Assembly: GCA_937915865.1 (NCBI GenBank)
Contig: CALGIG010000057.1
Span: forward strand, 37,509-101,508
DNA: 64,000 nucleotides
Direction: 5' to 3'
DNA from: an uncultured Prolixibacteraceae bacterium
Lineage (GTDB): Bacteria; Bacteroidota; Bacteroidia; Bacteroidales; Prolixibacteraceae
The position numbers and the translations under genes were made by a program. This document shows, one piece after another, positions 41,681-52,114 of this stretch. Numbering within the stretch: the first letter of the stretch is position 1; each line of letters starts with the position of its first letter. Under the pieces are notes generated by a model that worked only from the letters and a program-made list of their open reading frames with translations, had not been told where the DNA came from and ran no database searches.

Positions 41681-41723
41681 CTGTATATTTTTTTCAATTT
41701 AAAAGGTAAACCAATTCAATCAG

Positions 41724-44700
41724 TTAAAATTTAAGATTTACGCCCAGTGAGATGAGGCGGGTTTGTGGATAAACTCCATCTGTTTCGATGCCACGACCTT
41801 TAACGCCACCGCCCAATTCAGGGTCTAACCCGGTATATTTAGTGATTGTAAATAAGTTCGAGCCTTCAATAAAAATACGTGTTGATTTAAGACCGATTTT
41901 TCTTGAAGCAGTTTCGGACAGCGTATAGCCAAGTTGGAAGTTTTTCAGTTTCAGGTAAGCTCCGTTTTCAACAAAAAACGATGATACATTTTTGTAGTTG
42001 CCATTGGGGTCACGCAGGATTTCGCCTGTATTACTGGTCTGATAAACACTGGGCAAATTGGTTATGTTGCTGTTCCCAAATTTGGAGGTGTTAAAAATGT
42101 CGGAAGTTGTATTCCAATCGGCATAGAAACTCTGACGAATGCCTTTGGTGGCATTAAACAAATCGACTCCTGCCTGTCCCTGGAAGTAAGCCTTCATATC
42201 GAATCCCTTGTAGGCCAGTTCGATGTTGATGCCATAATAGCATTTCGGCCAGGGATTGCCAAGGTAAGTTTTATCAGCGTCATCAATTTTCCCATCCGGC
42301 TTTCCGGTCAATTTTCCCGAAGAATCCTTTCCATTAAAGTCCCGGTATTTCAAATCGCCCGATTTTGCATCAGGCTGAGCGCTTTGAGCGGCTTCGGCAT
42401 CTGTTTTAAAAATACCATCGGCAATATATCCATAGAATTGTCCCATGGCATATCCATCCTCGGTTCTGCAAATACTGCTATTAAGCCAGGTTGCTCCGCC
42501 TTCATAAATAAGCGCACCCTCTTCTCCAATCTGGATAACCTTATTTCTGTTGAACGAAGCATTTGCCCCAACAGAGTAAGAAAGTTTCCCGATTTTATCA
42601 TTCCAGTTGGCTTCGAATTCGAATCCCCGGTTTGAAATCTTACCGATGTTAATTGTAGCACCGTAAGTTGAACCGTTAAACCACCCGATACCTGACGAAG
42701 GAGGCAGGGCTACGGTATAAATCATATCCGTAGTTTGCTTATCGTAGAGGTCGAACACAAACGTTAATCTGTTTTTAAGGAACCCAAAATCTAATCCCAG
42801 GTTTTTGGTCGTTACTTTTTCCCAGCGGATGTCGGCATTTGCAAATTTGGCAAGGCCCCAGCCGGTAACGGCATTCGTTCCATCGAAAGAATAAACATTG
42901 GCTGACTTGTAAGCCGATTGATAAATATAGTCGCCAACCGATCCGATACTTCCTAAAACACCCCATCCGGCTCTGAGCTTAAGGCTGTTTAACCAGTCCC
43001 ATCTGTCTTTCAGAAACGATTCTTCACTAATTTTCCAGGCTCCCGAAACCGAAGGGAAAATTCCGTATCGGTTTTTGCCGATAAATTTGTTGGTTCCGTC
43101 GCGTCTAACGGTAGCCTGCAAAAAATATTTCCCTGCATAATTGTAGTTTAACCGGCCAAACTGTGCAAGCTGCGAACCTTTGCCATAATTACCATCGGCA
43201 TACCTATTGGTTGAAGCCTGTGTGGAAGTAGCAAAACTTGGCTCATACTCAACCGGGAATCCTTCTGTGCTAGCATCAACATCCGAATAGGTACTTTTAA
43301 TGGCTTCCCATCCGGCCATTGCTTTGATGTCGTGTTTTCCAAAAGTTCTGTTGTAGGTCAAAACAGCATTCCCGTTAATGGTTTCGCTACGCGACAGTTT
43401 CTTTTCGAGTTTGCGAATATCGTTCTTTAAAATGCCAAAATCGTAGAGCAGGTTGAATTGCGAATTGTCTTCTCCGCCCATGTATCCACCTGCGGTAAGG
43501 CGTAAGTCCAATCCTTTTATAATTTTCCAGTCGGCATAGAAGTTGCCTTCCATTGCCCAATTGTTGTTGTTGTAAATATGGTTTTCGGCAGCGCCAACCC
43601 AGTTTGTTCCCTGGAAACCATCGGGAACAGCGGCCCAGCCACCAACCCGCGAGTCATCGTAAACTCCCATCAACGGAATTGAGCGATAAGGCAACCCTTC
43701 GCTGGATGGCCTGTTTTTCGTTTTATTGATGTACAAATATTGGCCGATGGTGAGCTTGTCCGACAATTTGTGGTCTGAATTCATACGAAGAGAATACCGT
43801 TCAAACCAGTTGTTGCGGCGTATTCCATCTTCTTTTAAATAACCGGCAGAGATGTAATAGGTTGATTTTTCATTACCTCCGGACAACGAGAGGTCGTATT
43901 TTTGCTCCACAGCAGGACTATACATCTCGTCAATCCAGTCGGTATTGATCTGACTTTTGTTCCACGAATCATATTCAACGCCCATAATCTTACGGGCTTT
44001 GATGTAATCGCTACTATTCAGTAACGACGGAAGGTTAACTGCACTTCGGGAACCATAGTAGGCATTAAAATCGACGTGCATCTTTTCCCCGGCTTTCCCT
44101 TTTTTGGTAGTTACAAGGATTACCCCACCAGCAGCTTCAACCCCATAAATGGCGGCAGAAGAGGCATCTTTTAAAATTTCGATGTTTTCCACATCCGACA
44201 TATTGAAGTTATTGCCTGTTCCCATGCGAACTCCGTCAACGATATAGAGCGGGCCTAACCCGTTGATTGAAGCAGCTCCACGTATAATGATGTCGGAATC
44301 GGCACCAGGTTCACCTGTACCTTTTGTGACATAAACCCCTGCAACTTTCCCTTGTAATGCTTCGGAAAGGCTTTTGGTTGGTAAGTTTTCCAACGATCCC
44401 GATTTTATCGAAGAAACCGATCCTGTTAAGTCGCTCTTCTTTACAGTACCGTAACCTACCGCAATAACTTCGTCAAGTGCTATATTCTCTTCCTGCATCG
44501 TAATGCTTAACGATGATTTCCCGGCGACCTGTATTTCAGCCATTTTATAACCAATGAACGAAAATTGAAGGACAGAGGCATCGGTAACATTCGGCAGATT
44601 GAATTTCCCGTTTACGTCGGTTATGGTGCCATTTGTTGTGCCTTTTATCGCAATTGAAACGCCCGGCAACGGCGTGCCATTCGAATCAGTTACTACGCCG

Positions 44701-45107
44701 GAAACCGATTTTTGTGGTTGGGCAAAAGCCGATAGGTCGTCGTTACCTTTCTTTATAATGATGTATCGATTCACAATCCGGTAAGACAAATCGGTATCGG
44801 CAAGTACTATTTTTAAAGCATTTTCGATCGAAGTGTTTTCAATCGAAATACTGATCTTCTTATCAAGGTTGATGTTGGAGATGTCGTAAGCAACCAACAT
44901 ATCAGACTGCTTTTCAATTTGCTGAAAAAAGTCCAACAATGTTACTTTTTCCAACCTGAAAGTCAGGTTTTTAGATTGAGAATAAGTCTCGATTGCAAAT
45001 GAGGCTAAGGTTGTGGTTAGCAATAAGATTATTACCTTCATAATTTTACATATTCTTCCCCATGGGAAAATAAATACCCATGAAAAAAATCCATTGTTTT
45101 TTTTCAT
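41724..45107 (-). CDS. susC: SusC/RagA TonB-dependent receptor with N-terminal STN signalling domain
   Basis: A 1,127-residue outer-membrane transporter. After the signal sequence comes an STN domain (LTFRLEKVTLLDFFQQIEKQ, then VAYDISNINLDKKISI), the part that contacts a FecR anti-sigma factor. A carboxypeptidase-D-like domain follows (VSGVVTDSNGTPLPGVSIAI), then the plug (SVSSIKSGSLENLPTKSLSE, then GPLYIVDGVRMG) and a beta-barrel ending in a Phe-terminal strand (RLISLGVNLKF). The STN domain, the FecR and sigma genes upstream, and SusD downstream show a surface-signalling import system. Uptake is energised by TonB. Confidence 0.95.
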   Translation of the reverse strand: MKKNNGFFSWVFIFPWGRICKIMKVIILLLTTTLASFAIETYSQSKNLTFRLEKVTLLDFFQQIEKQSDMLVAYDISNINLDKKISISIENTSIENALKIVLADTDLSYRIVNRYIIIKKGNDDLSAFAQPQKSVSGVVTDSNGTPLPGVSIAIKGTTNGTITDVNGKFNLPNVTDASVLQFSFIGYKMAEIQVAGKSSLSITMQEENIALDEVIAVGYGTVKKSDLTGSVSSIKSGSLENLPTKSLSEALQGKVAGVYVTKGTGEPGADSDIIIRGAASINGLGPLYIVDGVRMGTGNNFNMSDVENIEILKDASSAAIYGVEAAGGVILVTTKKGKAGEKMHVDFNAYYGSRSAVNLPSLLNSSDYIKARKIMGVEYDSWNKSQINTDWIDEMYSPAVEQKYDLSLSGGNEKSTYYISAGYLKEDGIRRNNWFERYSLRMNSDHKLSDKLTIGQYLYINKTKNRPSSEGLPYRSIPLMGVYDDSRVGGWAAVPDGFQGTNWVGAAENHIYNNNNWAMEGNFYADWKIIKGLDLRLTAGGYMGGEDNSQFNLLYDFGILKNDIRKLEKKLSRSETINGNAVLTYNRTFGKHDIKAMAGWEAIKSTYSDVDASTEGFPVEYEPSFATSTQASTNRYADGNYGKGSQLAQFGRLNYNYAGKYFLQATVRRDGTNKFIGKNRYGIFPSVSGAWKISEESFLKDRWDWLNSLKLRAGWGVLGSIGSVGDYIYQSAYKSANVYSFDGTNAVTGWGLAKFANADIRWEKVTTKNLGLDFGFLKNRLTFVFDLYDKQTTDMIYTVALPPSSGIGWFNGSTYGATINIGKISNRGFEFEANWNDKIGKLSYSVGANASFNRNKVIQIGEEGALIYEGGATWLNSSICRTEDGYAMGQFYGYIADGIFKTDAEAAQSAQPDAKSGDLKYRDFNGKDSSGKLTGKPDGKIDDADKTYLGNPWPKCYYGINIELAYKGFDMKAYFQGQAGVDLFNATKGIRQSFYADWNTTSDIFNTSKFGNSNITNLPSVYQTSNTGEILRDPNGNYKNVSSFFVENGAYLKLKNFQLGYTLSETASRKIGLKSTRIFIEGSNLFTITKYTGLDPELGGGVKGRGIETDGVYPQTRLISLGVNLKF

Positions 45108-45160
45108 AAATTTGTAGTGAATTAAAGAATAACGTTTTTTAATGTTTAAAATTCAAAACA

Positions 45161-45186
45161 GGGGAGAGAGGTAGGATACTTTCCCC
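45161..45186 (-). terminator. Hairpin between fecR and susC, possible attenuator
   Basis: On the minus strand GGGGAAAG and CTCTCCCC (complements of 45179-45186 and 45161-45168) form an 8-bp stem with one mismatch and a 10-nt loop, followed by TGTTTTG. It lies 54 bp before the susC ATG. It could reduce read-through from fecR into susC, giving susCD separate control. Confidence 0.35.
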
Positions 45187-45235
45187 TTTTTAGTTTTACT
45201 TCTTTTAAGAGTTTATATCATAGGCAAATACGGCT

Positions 45236-46288
45236 TTATTTTTTTGTTATTTGTATTTTGTTTTTTGTAATCACGCATTGCGCTCCAACAGCGGTTTCTA
45301 CAATTTCTAGTAACCGGTTCAATTGTTCTCCTTCCAGAAGCCGTACAGTTAGCTTATTGTTTTTAAAACTTACCGTATCATACACAACTTCAACATTATA
45401 CCACTTTTCGATTTTTTTAACCAGTTTCGAGAAATCATCGTCAACAAAAATTAACCGGTTATCTTTCCATGCTGTTGTAACTTCTTCATTTAAAACGCTT
45501 GTAGAAACCTGATGCGATGTTTTGGAGTATGTTAATGTTTTGCCGGGAGATAGTTGGTACGAGTCCTGCCCGTTTTTCAAAATAACATTCACTTTTCCTT
45601 CAACTAAAGCAGTTTCAACATTGGGTTCATCGGTATAAGCATTAACATTAAACCGTGTTCCGGTAACTTCAATGGCCAAGCCTGGGGTATTCACAAAAAA
45701 TGGCTTTTTCGGATTTTTAGCTACGTCAAAGAAAGCTTCGCCTTTGAGTTCAACCGCCCTCCCTTTCTTGTTGAATCCCGACGAATAGCGTATTTGAGAA
45801 CCTGAGTTCAGCCAAATGGTAGTTCCATCGGGCAACTCAATTTTAGCTTTTTGACCCAATGGAGCTTCGGCTACATAGAAATTTTCGTCGTTGTTCGATG
45901 AATTATAAAAATACCATAACGTTCCAAGTATTAGTGGTATAAACAGTACTGCAGCAACTCGTTGATAATAGCGGGATAAACTAAACAAATGGACAGCCAG
46001 ACCTCTTTTGGGGTGTCTCTTCATTTCGTAATCGGCAACCATTTGCTTCAACCTGTCGAAATTAATCTCAAGATCGTCAGAAGAAACGTGCTCCCAATTA
46101 TTTGCGAGCCATTCATCGATCTCTTCCCTCGAAAAATCATCTTTGATTGCTCTTTTTAATTCGTTAAGCTCAGCATTGGAGATAGATTCTCCAAGAATTA
46201 ATTTTTCTATTATAGGCGTAACCATACCATCATTTTTTAAGCCTTCTAAAACCAAATACGATAATTTTACAGGCTCCCGTGACGCCAA
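45236..46288 (-). CDS. FecR-family anti-sigma factor
   Basis: A 350-residue inner-membrane protein. A cytoplasmic N-terminus (about 1-105) binds the sigma factor, one membrane helix (VAAVLFIPLILGTLWYFY) follows, and then comes the periplasmic FecR domain (EAPLGQKAKIELPDGTTIWLNSGSQIRY, in pieces) and a C-terminal DUF4974-type domain that meets the SusC STN domain. It sits between the ECF sigma gene and susC, the standard order for substrate-responsive PUL control. Confidence 0.94.
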   Translation of the reverse strand: MASREPVKLSYLVLEGLKNDGMVTPIIEKLILGESISNAELNELKRAIKDDFSREEIDEWLANNWEHVSSDDLEINFDRLKQMVADYEMKRHPKRGLAVHLFSLSRYYQRVAAVLFIPLILGTLWYFYNSSNNDENFYVAEAPLGQKAKIELPDGTTIWLNSGSQIRYSSGFNKKGRAVELKGEAFFDVAKNPKKPFFVNTPGLAIEVTGTRFNVNAYTDEPNVETALVEGKVNVILKNGQDSYQLSPGKTLTYSKTSHQVSTSVLNEEVTTAWKDNRLIFVDDDFSKLVKKIEKWYNVEVVYDTVSFKNNKLTVRLLEGEQLNRLLEIVETAVGAQCVITKNKIQITKK

Positions 46289-46414
46289 AATAAAATAAAC
46301 TGAAAAAAAGTGTTCCGGAAATAAAATACGGAATAACTATTGCCGCTGACCCGGCAAAGACCTGAAACGGATTTTAATCTGCAGAATAAAGTTGGTTTAT
46401 GAAATAAAAAACAG

Positions 46415-46993
46415 CTAAAGATTCAGAAAGAAAAACATACTGAGTTTTTTGATTTCGTTTTTCAGAAAAAGTAAGGTCCTGCGAATTTGCGTATCCACTG
46501 TATTTTCAGAAATATCCAATTTCCGAGCTATTTCTTTGTATGTCATATCTTCCAGACGACTCATCACAAATATATCTTTTCGTTTCTTCGGAATTTTATC
46601 CAAAACTGCTTTAAACCAATTCTGTAATTCTTTTTCTTCCAATTTCAGGTCGGTATCGTTTATCCCAAAATCAGCATAAAAAGTTTCGTCATGTAAATAG
46701 GCTAATTGGTCTACTTTTTTGCGTAACTCGTCAATAACCAAATTATGCGCCACTCTGAAAATGTAGGGACCTAAAGGACGATTGGAGTCAATTTTTTCTT
46801 TATTGATCCATATCCTCAGAAATATTTCATTGACAACCCCCTCAACATCAAATTGAGCCGGCAATGAACGTTTAATAAAATGACCAACTTTGCCCCTGTA
46901 GCGGTAAAACAGAATTTCAAAGGCCATTTCGTCACCTTCAATAAGTCGGCAGATCAACTTTTTCTCTTCTACTCTGTTTTGGTCATTCAGCAT
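46415..46993 (-). CDS. ECF RNA polymerase sigma factor
   Basis: 192 residues from the ATG at 46993 (MLNDQNRVEEKK). The in-frame extension to 47068 is rejected because it would place the -7 promoter inside the coding region and adds only a hydrophobic tail. Region 2 is GDEMAFEILFYRYRGKV...YIFRVAHNLVIDELRKK; region 4 is LDKIPKKRKDIFVMSRLEDMTY...KEIARKLDISENTVDTQIRRTL. This is the Bacteroidota PUL-type ECF family paired with FecR. It should direct transcription of susCD and perhaps the downstream module. Confidence 0.94.
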   Translation of the reverse strand: MLNDQNRVEEKKLICRLIEGDEMAFEILFYRYRGKVGHFIKRSLPAQFDVEGVVNEIFLRIWINKEKIDSNRPLGPYIFRVAHNLVIDELRKKVDQLAYLHDETFYADFGINDTDLKLEEKELQNWFKAVLDKIPKKRKDIFVMSRLEDMTYKEIARKLDISENTVDTQIRRTLLFLKNEIKKLSMFFFLNL

Positions 46994-47012
46994 TTTAAGC
47001 AAATTAGCAATA

Positions 47013-47020
47013 CAAATGTA
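47013..47020 (-). promoter_or_regulatory. -7 element for the ECF sigma gene
   Basis: The minus strand reads TACATTTG (TAnnTTTG) 19 bp upstream of the ATG at 46993. A TTG -33 box is not clear. The position supports the shorter start chosen for the sigma factor. Confidence 0.5.
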
Positions 47021-47337
47021 GAAAAATGGTAATAGGAAATAGAAAAATGGTAACTTCTGTAAAAACAATCAAAGGTGCTCTCCAATTTAGATATTTATAG
47101 GCACAAATTTTTCGGGTCCCTTTCTGAGGCTGGGATAACCTGAAAAATCAAAATGTGTAAAACAATCCTCACAAATGCCCATTCCTCCGATATTTGAACT
47201 ATTTCTTCAATTTGAAATTTGAGGTTGATCAGATTTTTGCACAAATATGATATCACTGCTAACATTGAAAAAATTGAGGCGAGAGTAAATGTTTGAATCA
47301 GTATAATCATAAAATTATTGTTTTATCTCCCGATACA

Positions 47338-49680
47338 CTATTCATACCTCAATGCTTCCACCGGGTTTCTCGTTGCAGCTCTCCAGCTTTGCCAACTTAC
47401 GGTTAGTAACGCAATTCCCAGAGCCAACAAACCCGCCAAAGCAAATATCCACCAACTCAAAGTGGTTTTGTATGCAAAGCTTTCAAGCCACTTATTCATG
47501 GCATACCAGGCAATAGGTGAAGCAATTACAAAAGCTATGGCTACCCATTTTACAAAGTCGCGGTTAAGCATCGACAATATTTCGGAAATAGTGGCGCCGT
47601 TTACTTTGCGGATTCCGATTTCCTTAATCCTCCCATTAATGGCAAAAAGTACCAAACCAACCAGCCCGATACACGAAATAAAAATATTGACAATGGAAAA
47701 TATAGCCGACAATTTGGAAAACTGGAGTTCCTTCTGGTAATAAGTAGCAATCCGGTCGTCGGCAAATGAATAACTGAACGGGCTGTCGGGTTTTAATGCT
47801 TTAAAGACATGTTCAATATATTGGATCGAGCTTTTTAAATCGCCCGATGCAAGCCTAATATTTGCTGTCGATAATGCCTCTGCCGGGTTGCACAACAGGG
47901 CAACTGGCTGGATATTGTTTTGAACCGGTTCAAAATTGAAATCTTCAACAACCCCGATAATGGGATGGTCATTTAATCTTTCCTGTAGCGGGTTTTTCAT
48001 CTCGAAAGTCCTAACTAATGCCTGGTTTATAATATAGGCTTTTGTTGTTTCATCAGTCTTCATGTCATTGCTAAAATCCCTTCCTTCAACAATTCTATAT
48101 TTCAATGTCTTAACATATTCGGCATCTGTAGGAATTCTTCGGTACAAAAGTTTTTTGCCATTCAATTCGGACGTTATACCACGGCGAACGTCGCCAAAAA
48201 CACCGGACGAATAAGAAATATTTTGAATACGGGAATCCGACATCAGCTTTTCTTTCAATACGCCAGCTTCGGATGGTGTTAAGTTATACGACTTTAAATC
48301 GACATAAACCAGCAACTCTTTATCAAACCCAAGGTCTTTATGGTTGATGTAATTTACTTGTTTTTTGATAGTTATGGCTGACACAATAAAAAGGATGGCA
48401 ATAAAAAACTGGACAATTATCAATGGCCTGTTCAGTAGGTTTGAAGAGCCATTCCCAAAATGTTTCATTTTGATTATTGCCGATGCCGGGGCTTTTCTGA
48501 AATATTGTACCGGTGCCATTCCCGAAATTAATGCAACCAAAAGCAATATACCCAATGCGATGGCAAGATTGGTTCCTGTTAAAAGCGACGAAAAGTGATA
48601 TTCTTGCGCCAAAATATTCTGAAACGGTTTATTTATAAGAAGAACAATCAACGTAGCTAACCCGATTGAAACAGCAAAATACATCAAGGTTTCAACAATT
48701 GAATTGAGGATTACCTGCCAGGGGTTTGCCCCAAGTATTTTTTTTATCCCAAAGCTGAACAGGTTATTCTGTGTTATCGCCGAATTTAAATTGATATAGT
48801 TGATAATGCTGATAACGAGCAACCCTATAGCAATAGACATCAATAGGACGACCATCGATTTTTCCCCTTTGTGAATCCATCGGTCACGGTTGTTGTATCC
48901 AAAATAAATGTCACTCATTGGCTGAAGTTTGAAATCCTGTCCATAGGATTTATCTTTGCTGAATGCAATAATTTTATTTTCAATAGAGCCCACATCGACA
49001 CCCGGCTTAAACATGATGTAAGTGTGAAATGAACCGTTGTCCCTTATAAAAAAATCATTGGACGGCTTACCCGTGTATCCATCCCAAAGATATGCCAGCG
49101 AATGAAATGGAAGGATGGCGTCAACTTTAAAGGTTGAGTTGGAAGGAAGGTCTTCAATTATCCCGGTAACCGTAAAATCGCACTGATTATTGTACCTGAG
49201 TACTTGCCCGAGCGGGTTTTTCTCCCCAAAAACTTTAGTGGAAATACTTTTTGTCAGTACAATTGAAAAGGGATTTTGAAGTGATTCTTTTTCCTTTCCT
49301 GCAATGAGCTTAAAATCGAATATACGGAAAACAGTAGAATCGAAGCACATGTCATACATAATATCAACCACCGAATTATCATATTTATAAAAACCATTTG
49401 CGTTTTGCCTTACCCGTGTAACCTCTTCAATTTCGGGGAAAGCGCTTTTTAGTTCTCCAGCTAACAATGGGTTTGTAAATGCTGTGCCGTCGTTGGCATC
49501 AACGACCCGATAAATCCTATCCCGGTTGTGGTGAAAAGCATCCACATGGAATTCGTTATATACATATAAAAACAGGAGCGACGACAAAGCAAATGCCATA
49601 GCCAACCCGACAATATTGATCGCTGCATAACTCTTATACTTTATGGCTTTCCTGTAAATGGTTTTGAATGTATTTATCAT
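47338..49680 (-). CDS. MacB/FtsX-type ABC permease, array member 5
   Basis: A 780-residue inner-membrane protein with duplicated MacB-type architecture: membrane helix (about 20-40), periplasmic core (about 45-250), three helices (about 278-395), a central helix (RPLIIVQFFIAILFIVSAITI), a second periplasmic core and three final helices with GIRKVNGATISEIL. It ends in the family tail ATRNPVEALRYE. No nucleotide-binding domain is present, so it needs an external ATPase not found in this window. It lies last in a five-gene minus-strand operon, with 36 bp to the preceding member. Its final ~300 bp are much closer to member 3 than the rest is. Confidence 0.88.
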   Translation of the reverse strand: MINTFKTIYRKAIKYKSYAAINIVGLAMAFALSSLLFLYVYNEFHVDAFHHNRDRIYRVVDANDGTAFTNPLLAGELKSAFPEIEEVTRVRQNANGFYKYDNSVVDIMYDMCFDSTVFRIFDFKLIAGKEKESLQNPFSIVLTKSISTKVFGEKNPLGQVLRYNNQCDFTVTGIIEDLPSNSTFKVDAILPFHSLAYLWDGYTGKPSNDFFIRDNGSFHTYIMFKPGVDVGSIENKIIAFSKDKSYGQDFKLQPMSDIYFGYNNRDRWIHKGEKSMVVLLMSIAIGLLVISIINYINLNSAITQNNLFSFGIKKILGANPWQVILNSIVETLMYFAVSIGLATLIVLLINKPFQNILAQEYHFSSLLTGTNLAIALGILLLVALISGMAPVQYFRKAPASAIIKMKHFGNGSSNLLNRPLIIVQFFIAILFIVSAITIKKQVNYINHKDLGFDKELLVYVDLKSYNLTPSEAGVLKEKLMSDSRIQNISYSSGVFGDVRRGITSELNGKKLLYRRIPTDAEYVKTLKYRIVEGRDFSNDMKTDETTKAYIINQALVRTFEMKNPLQERLNDHPIIGVVEDFNFEPVQNNIQPVALLCNPAEALSTANIRLASGDLKSSIQYIEHVFKALKPDSPFSYSFADDRIATYYQKELQFSKLSAIFSIVNIFISCIGLVGLVLFAINGRIKEIGIRKVNGATISEILSMLNRDFVKWVAIAFVIASPIAWYAMNKWLESFAYKTTLSWWIFALAGLLALGIALLTVSWQSWRAATRNPVEALRYE

Positions 49681-49716
49681 GGTTTTAACTTTTGAAATAT
49701 CTGATTTTGATTTGTT

Positions 49717-52086
49717 CTATTCATACCTCAGCGCTTCCACCGGGTTCCGTATTGCGGCATGGAATGTTTGCCCGATGATCGTCAGCAAAGCCAGGCTAAT
49801 TGTAACAACCACGGTTATCACAAATGGCCAGACAGAAACCGAGGCTTTATAGGCAAAATTGTTGAGCCACGAAGCCATGAAGTAATATCCAACAGGCAAA
49901 GCAACCAGATTGGACAAAAGGATCCACTTAACGTATGTGGCCGAAAACCTGTACAACACTTGCGAAACTTTGGCCCCAAAAACTTTGTAAACACCTATTT
50001 CTTTGTTTTTTTGTTCTACCGTAAACGCCGTAAGTCCATACAATCCCAAACAGGCAATGAATATGGCTAAAAACGAAAAATACCGGAATAGACTCCCTAT
50101 ACGAAGATCGGATAAATAACTGGCATTCAGTTTATCGTCAACAAAATAGAAATTAAACACTTCGTCGGGGAAGTAGGTATGCCACGAATGCTGAATGAAA
50201 TCAACACCTTGGGTCAGCGAATTGGGTTTTAGCTTGAACGTAATGGTCCGGCAGCGAAAATTCACCTCACTCTGTTTTGGCAAATAAAAAATAATAGGCT
50301 CTATTTTGTTATGCAACGAACGGAAATTAAAGTCTTCTGTAACTCCTATGATCTTCCCTTTCCGCCCCCAAACTTCTAAATCGTGACCAACCGGATCGGT
50401 AAACCCCATCTCTTTTACAGCTTCATTGTTAATTACAAACCCGGAAGTTTGATCGGAAGAATAATCTTTCGAATAAAATCGCCCTTCTTTCATTTTGATG
50501 CCATAAGTTGAGACAAAATCATCATCGACATTGATGATCCAGGAAGAAAATTTACCTTGCTTTCCCGACCAGTTTATCCCCTCGGTAGAGCCAAGCGACG
50601 AAGCATTGAGTGCATTCGACCGGGTGAGGCCTGCAACATAACCACTATTCAATACCTCGTTTTTAAATGGTTCGAAGTTTTCGTTGATGTTACCGTTGGG
50701 CGACACACAAACAAGGTTTTCTTTGTCGTACCCCAAATTTACGTGCTGAATATACTGAAGCTGCTTTCCTACCATCAGTGTACTCAAAATAACAATTACT
50801 GATAGGGCAAATTGAAAAACGACCATCCCCTGCCTGATATTTGCACTGCTCCGGCTTGTAACAAATTTCCCTTTTAATGCCAACAGGGGTTCGAATCCTA
50901 AGATGAAAATGGCAGGGTATGCACCCGACAGTAACAATGTCACCAAAGCAATAATTATCAACGTGATTAAAAATTTCGAACTGAAGAATAACGGGGTAAG
51001 GACTTTTCCTGAAAGACTATTCATGGCCGGTATGCATAGAAATGCCAAAGCAGCTGCCAATAATAGTGATACAAAAATCAATACAGCAGCTTCGCTATAA
51101 TGTTGCCTTATCAGTTGTGCCCGTCCGCCACCTAATGTTTTTTTCACGCCAATTTCTTTCGCCCTCTTTAGCGACAATGCATTCGATAGGTTCATGTAGT
51201 TGATGCATGCGATTAGTAAAACAATAATCGCAACGGCACTTAAAATATACACATACTTAATATCTCCCGAAGTTGTAAAAAACTCAATGCCATTGCCATG
51301 AAGATGAACTTTTTCTAATGGCAAAATTTCATAGCTTAAATTTTCTTCTTTATAATGACGCTGCTGGCAAGCCAGGATTTTTTGCTCTAAATCAGCTTTG
51401 TCGACCCTACCTTTCGTTTTTATATAAGTCTGCAATGAATAATTATACCAAGTATCCCAATTTGCGCCAAAGAAATTTATCAAATCCGCAGAAACCAATA
51501 AATCAGACTGCAAGCTTGAGTTGCCTGGAAAATTTCTCATAATACCAGTCACTGTGAGCAAGCTAGTCTTTCCCAGAAAGGTCATTGTCATCGATTTACC
51601 AAGTGCCGGTTCAGAGCCAAAGTATTTCTCGCGCATACGTTCAGAAATAACAACTGAGTTTGGCGAACTGAATGTCGATGACTTGTTCCCTTCCAACAAT
51701 GGAAAAGAAAAGAGCGTGAAGAAACTACTATCGGCAACAGCAAACTGCTCAATGTATTTTCGGTCGTTATACTGAAAAACAGATTCGAACGATGGTGGAA
51801 GCTGCATGTGGCAAGCAGTCTCAACGATCTCAGGTACCTCACTTTTTAATGTAGGCCCCAGCAACTTTGAAGTTACTGCTGAACGTTTGCCTTTATCTAC
51901 CCTAAGAACCATATAGATGTTGTCGGCATCTTTATGGAAACTGTCATACGACAATTCATCCTGGACCCATAAAACGATCAGAATAAAACTTGCCAGGCCT
52001 ACAACCAGACCCAGAATATTGATTAACGTATACCTTTTGTGTTTTAGTAAGCTGCGAACAGCAAGGTTAAAATTTGTTTGAATCAT
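49717..52086 (-). CDS. MacB/FtsX-type ABC permease, array member 4
   Basis: A 789-residue permease with the same duplicated core-plus-FtsX layout (start FNLAVRSLLKHKRYTLINILGLVVGLA; FtsX block EIGVKKTLGGGRAQLIRQHY; second block EIGVYKVFGAKVSQVLYRF). Its C-terminus (TIIGQTFHAAIRNPVEALRYE) is the most divergent of the array and lacks the TVSWQSW motif shared by the others, so it escaped the recent sequence sharing. It is separated from the next member downstream by 36 bp and from the one upstream by 28 bp. Confidence 0.88.
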   Translation of the reverse strand: MIQTNFNLAVRSLLKHKRYTLINILGLVVGLASFILIVLWVQDELSYDSFHKDADNIYMVLRVDKGKRSAVTSKLLGPTLKSEVPEIVETACHMQLPPSFESVFQYNDRKYIEQFAVADSSFFTLFSFPLLEGNKSSTFSSPNSVVISERMREKYFGSEPALGKSMTMTFLGKTSLLTVTGIMRNFPGNSSLQSDLLVSADLINFFGANWDTWYNYSLQTYIKTKGRVDKADLEQKILACQQRHYKEENLSYEILPLEKVHLHGNGIEFFTTSGDIKYVYILSAVAIIVLLIACINYMNLSNALSLKRAKEIGVKKTLGGGRAQLIRQHYSEAAVLIFVSLLLAAALAFLCIPAMNSLSGKVLTPLFFSSKFLITLIIIALVTLLLSGAYPAIFILGFEPLLALKGKFVTSRSSANIRQGMVVFQFALSVIVILSTLMVGKQLQYIQHVNLGYDKENLVCVSPNGNINENFEPFKNEVLNSGYVAGLTRSNALNASSLGSTEGINWSGKQGKFSSWIINVDDDFVSTYGIKMKEGRFYSKDYSSDQTSGFVINNEAVKEMGFTDPVGHDLEVWGRKGKIIGVTEDFNFRSLHNKIEPIIFYLPKQSEVNFRCRTITFKLKPNSLTQGVDFIQHSWHTYFPDEVFNFYFVDDKLNASYLSDLRIGSLFRYFSFLAIFIACLGLYGLTAFTVEQKNKEIGVYKVFGAKVSQVLYRFSATYVKWILLSNLVALPVGYYFMASWLNNFAYKASVSVWPFVITVVVTISLALLTIIGQTFHAAIRNPVEALRYE

Positions 52087-52114
52087 GGCTTATTTACTTT
52101 TTTAATTCTTTCAT

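Noticed and set aside
47095..47310. A 71-codon hydrophobic protein between the sigma factor and the permease array
   Set aside because: No recognised family, no promoter element or coupling, and AT-rich DNA easily gives such hydrophobic frames; not strong enough to call.
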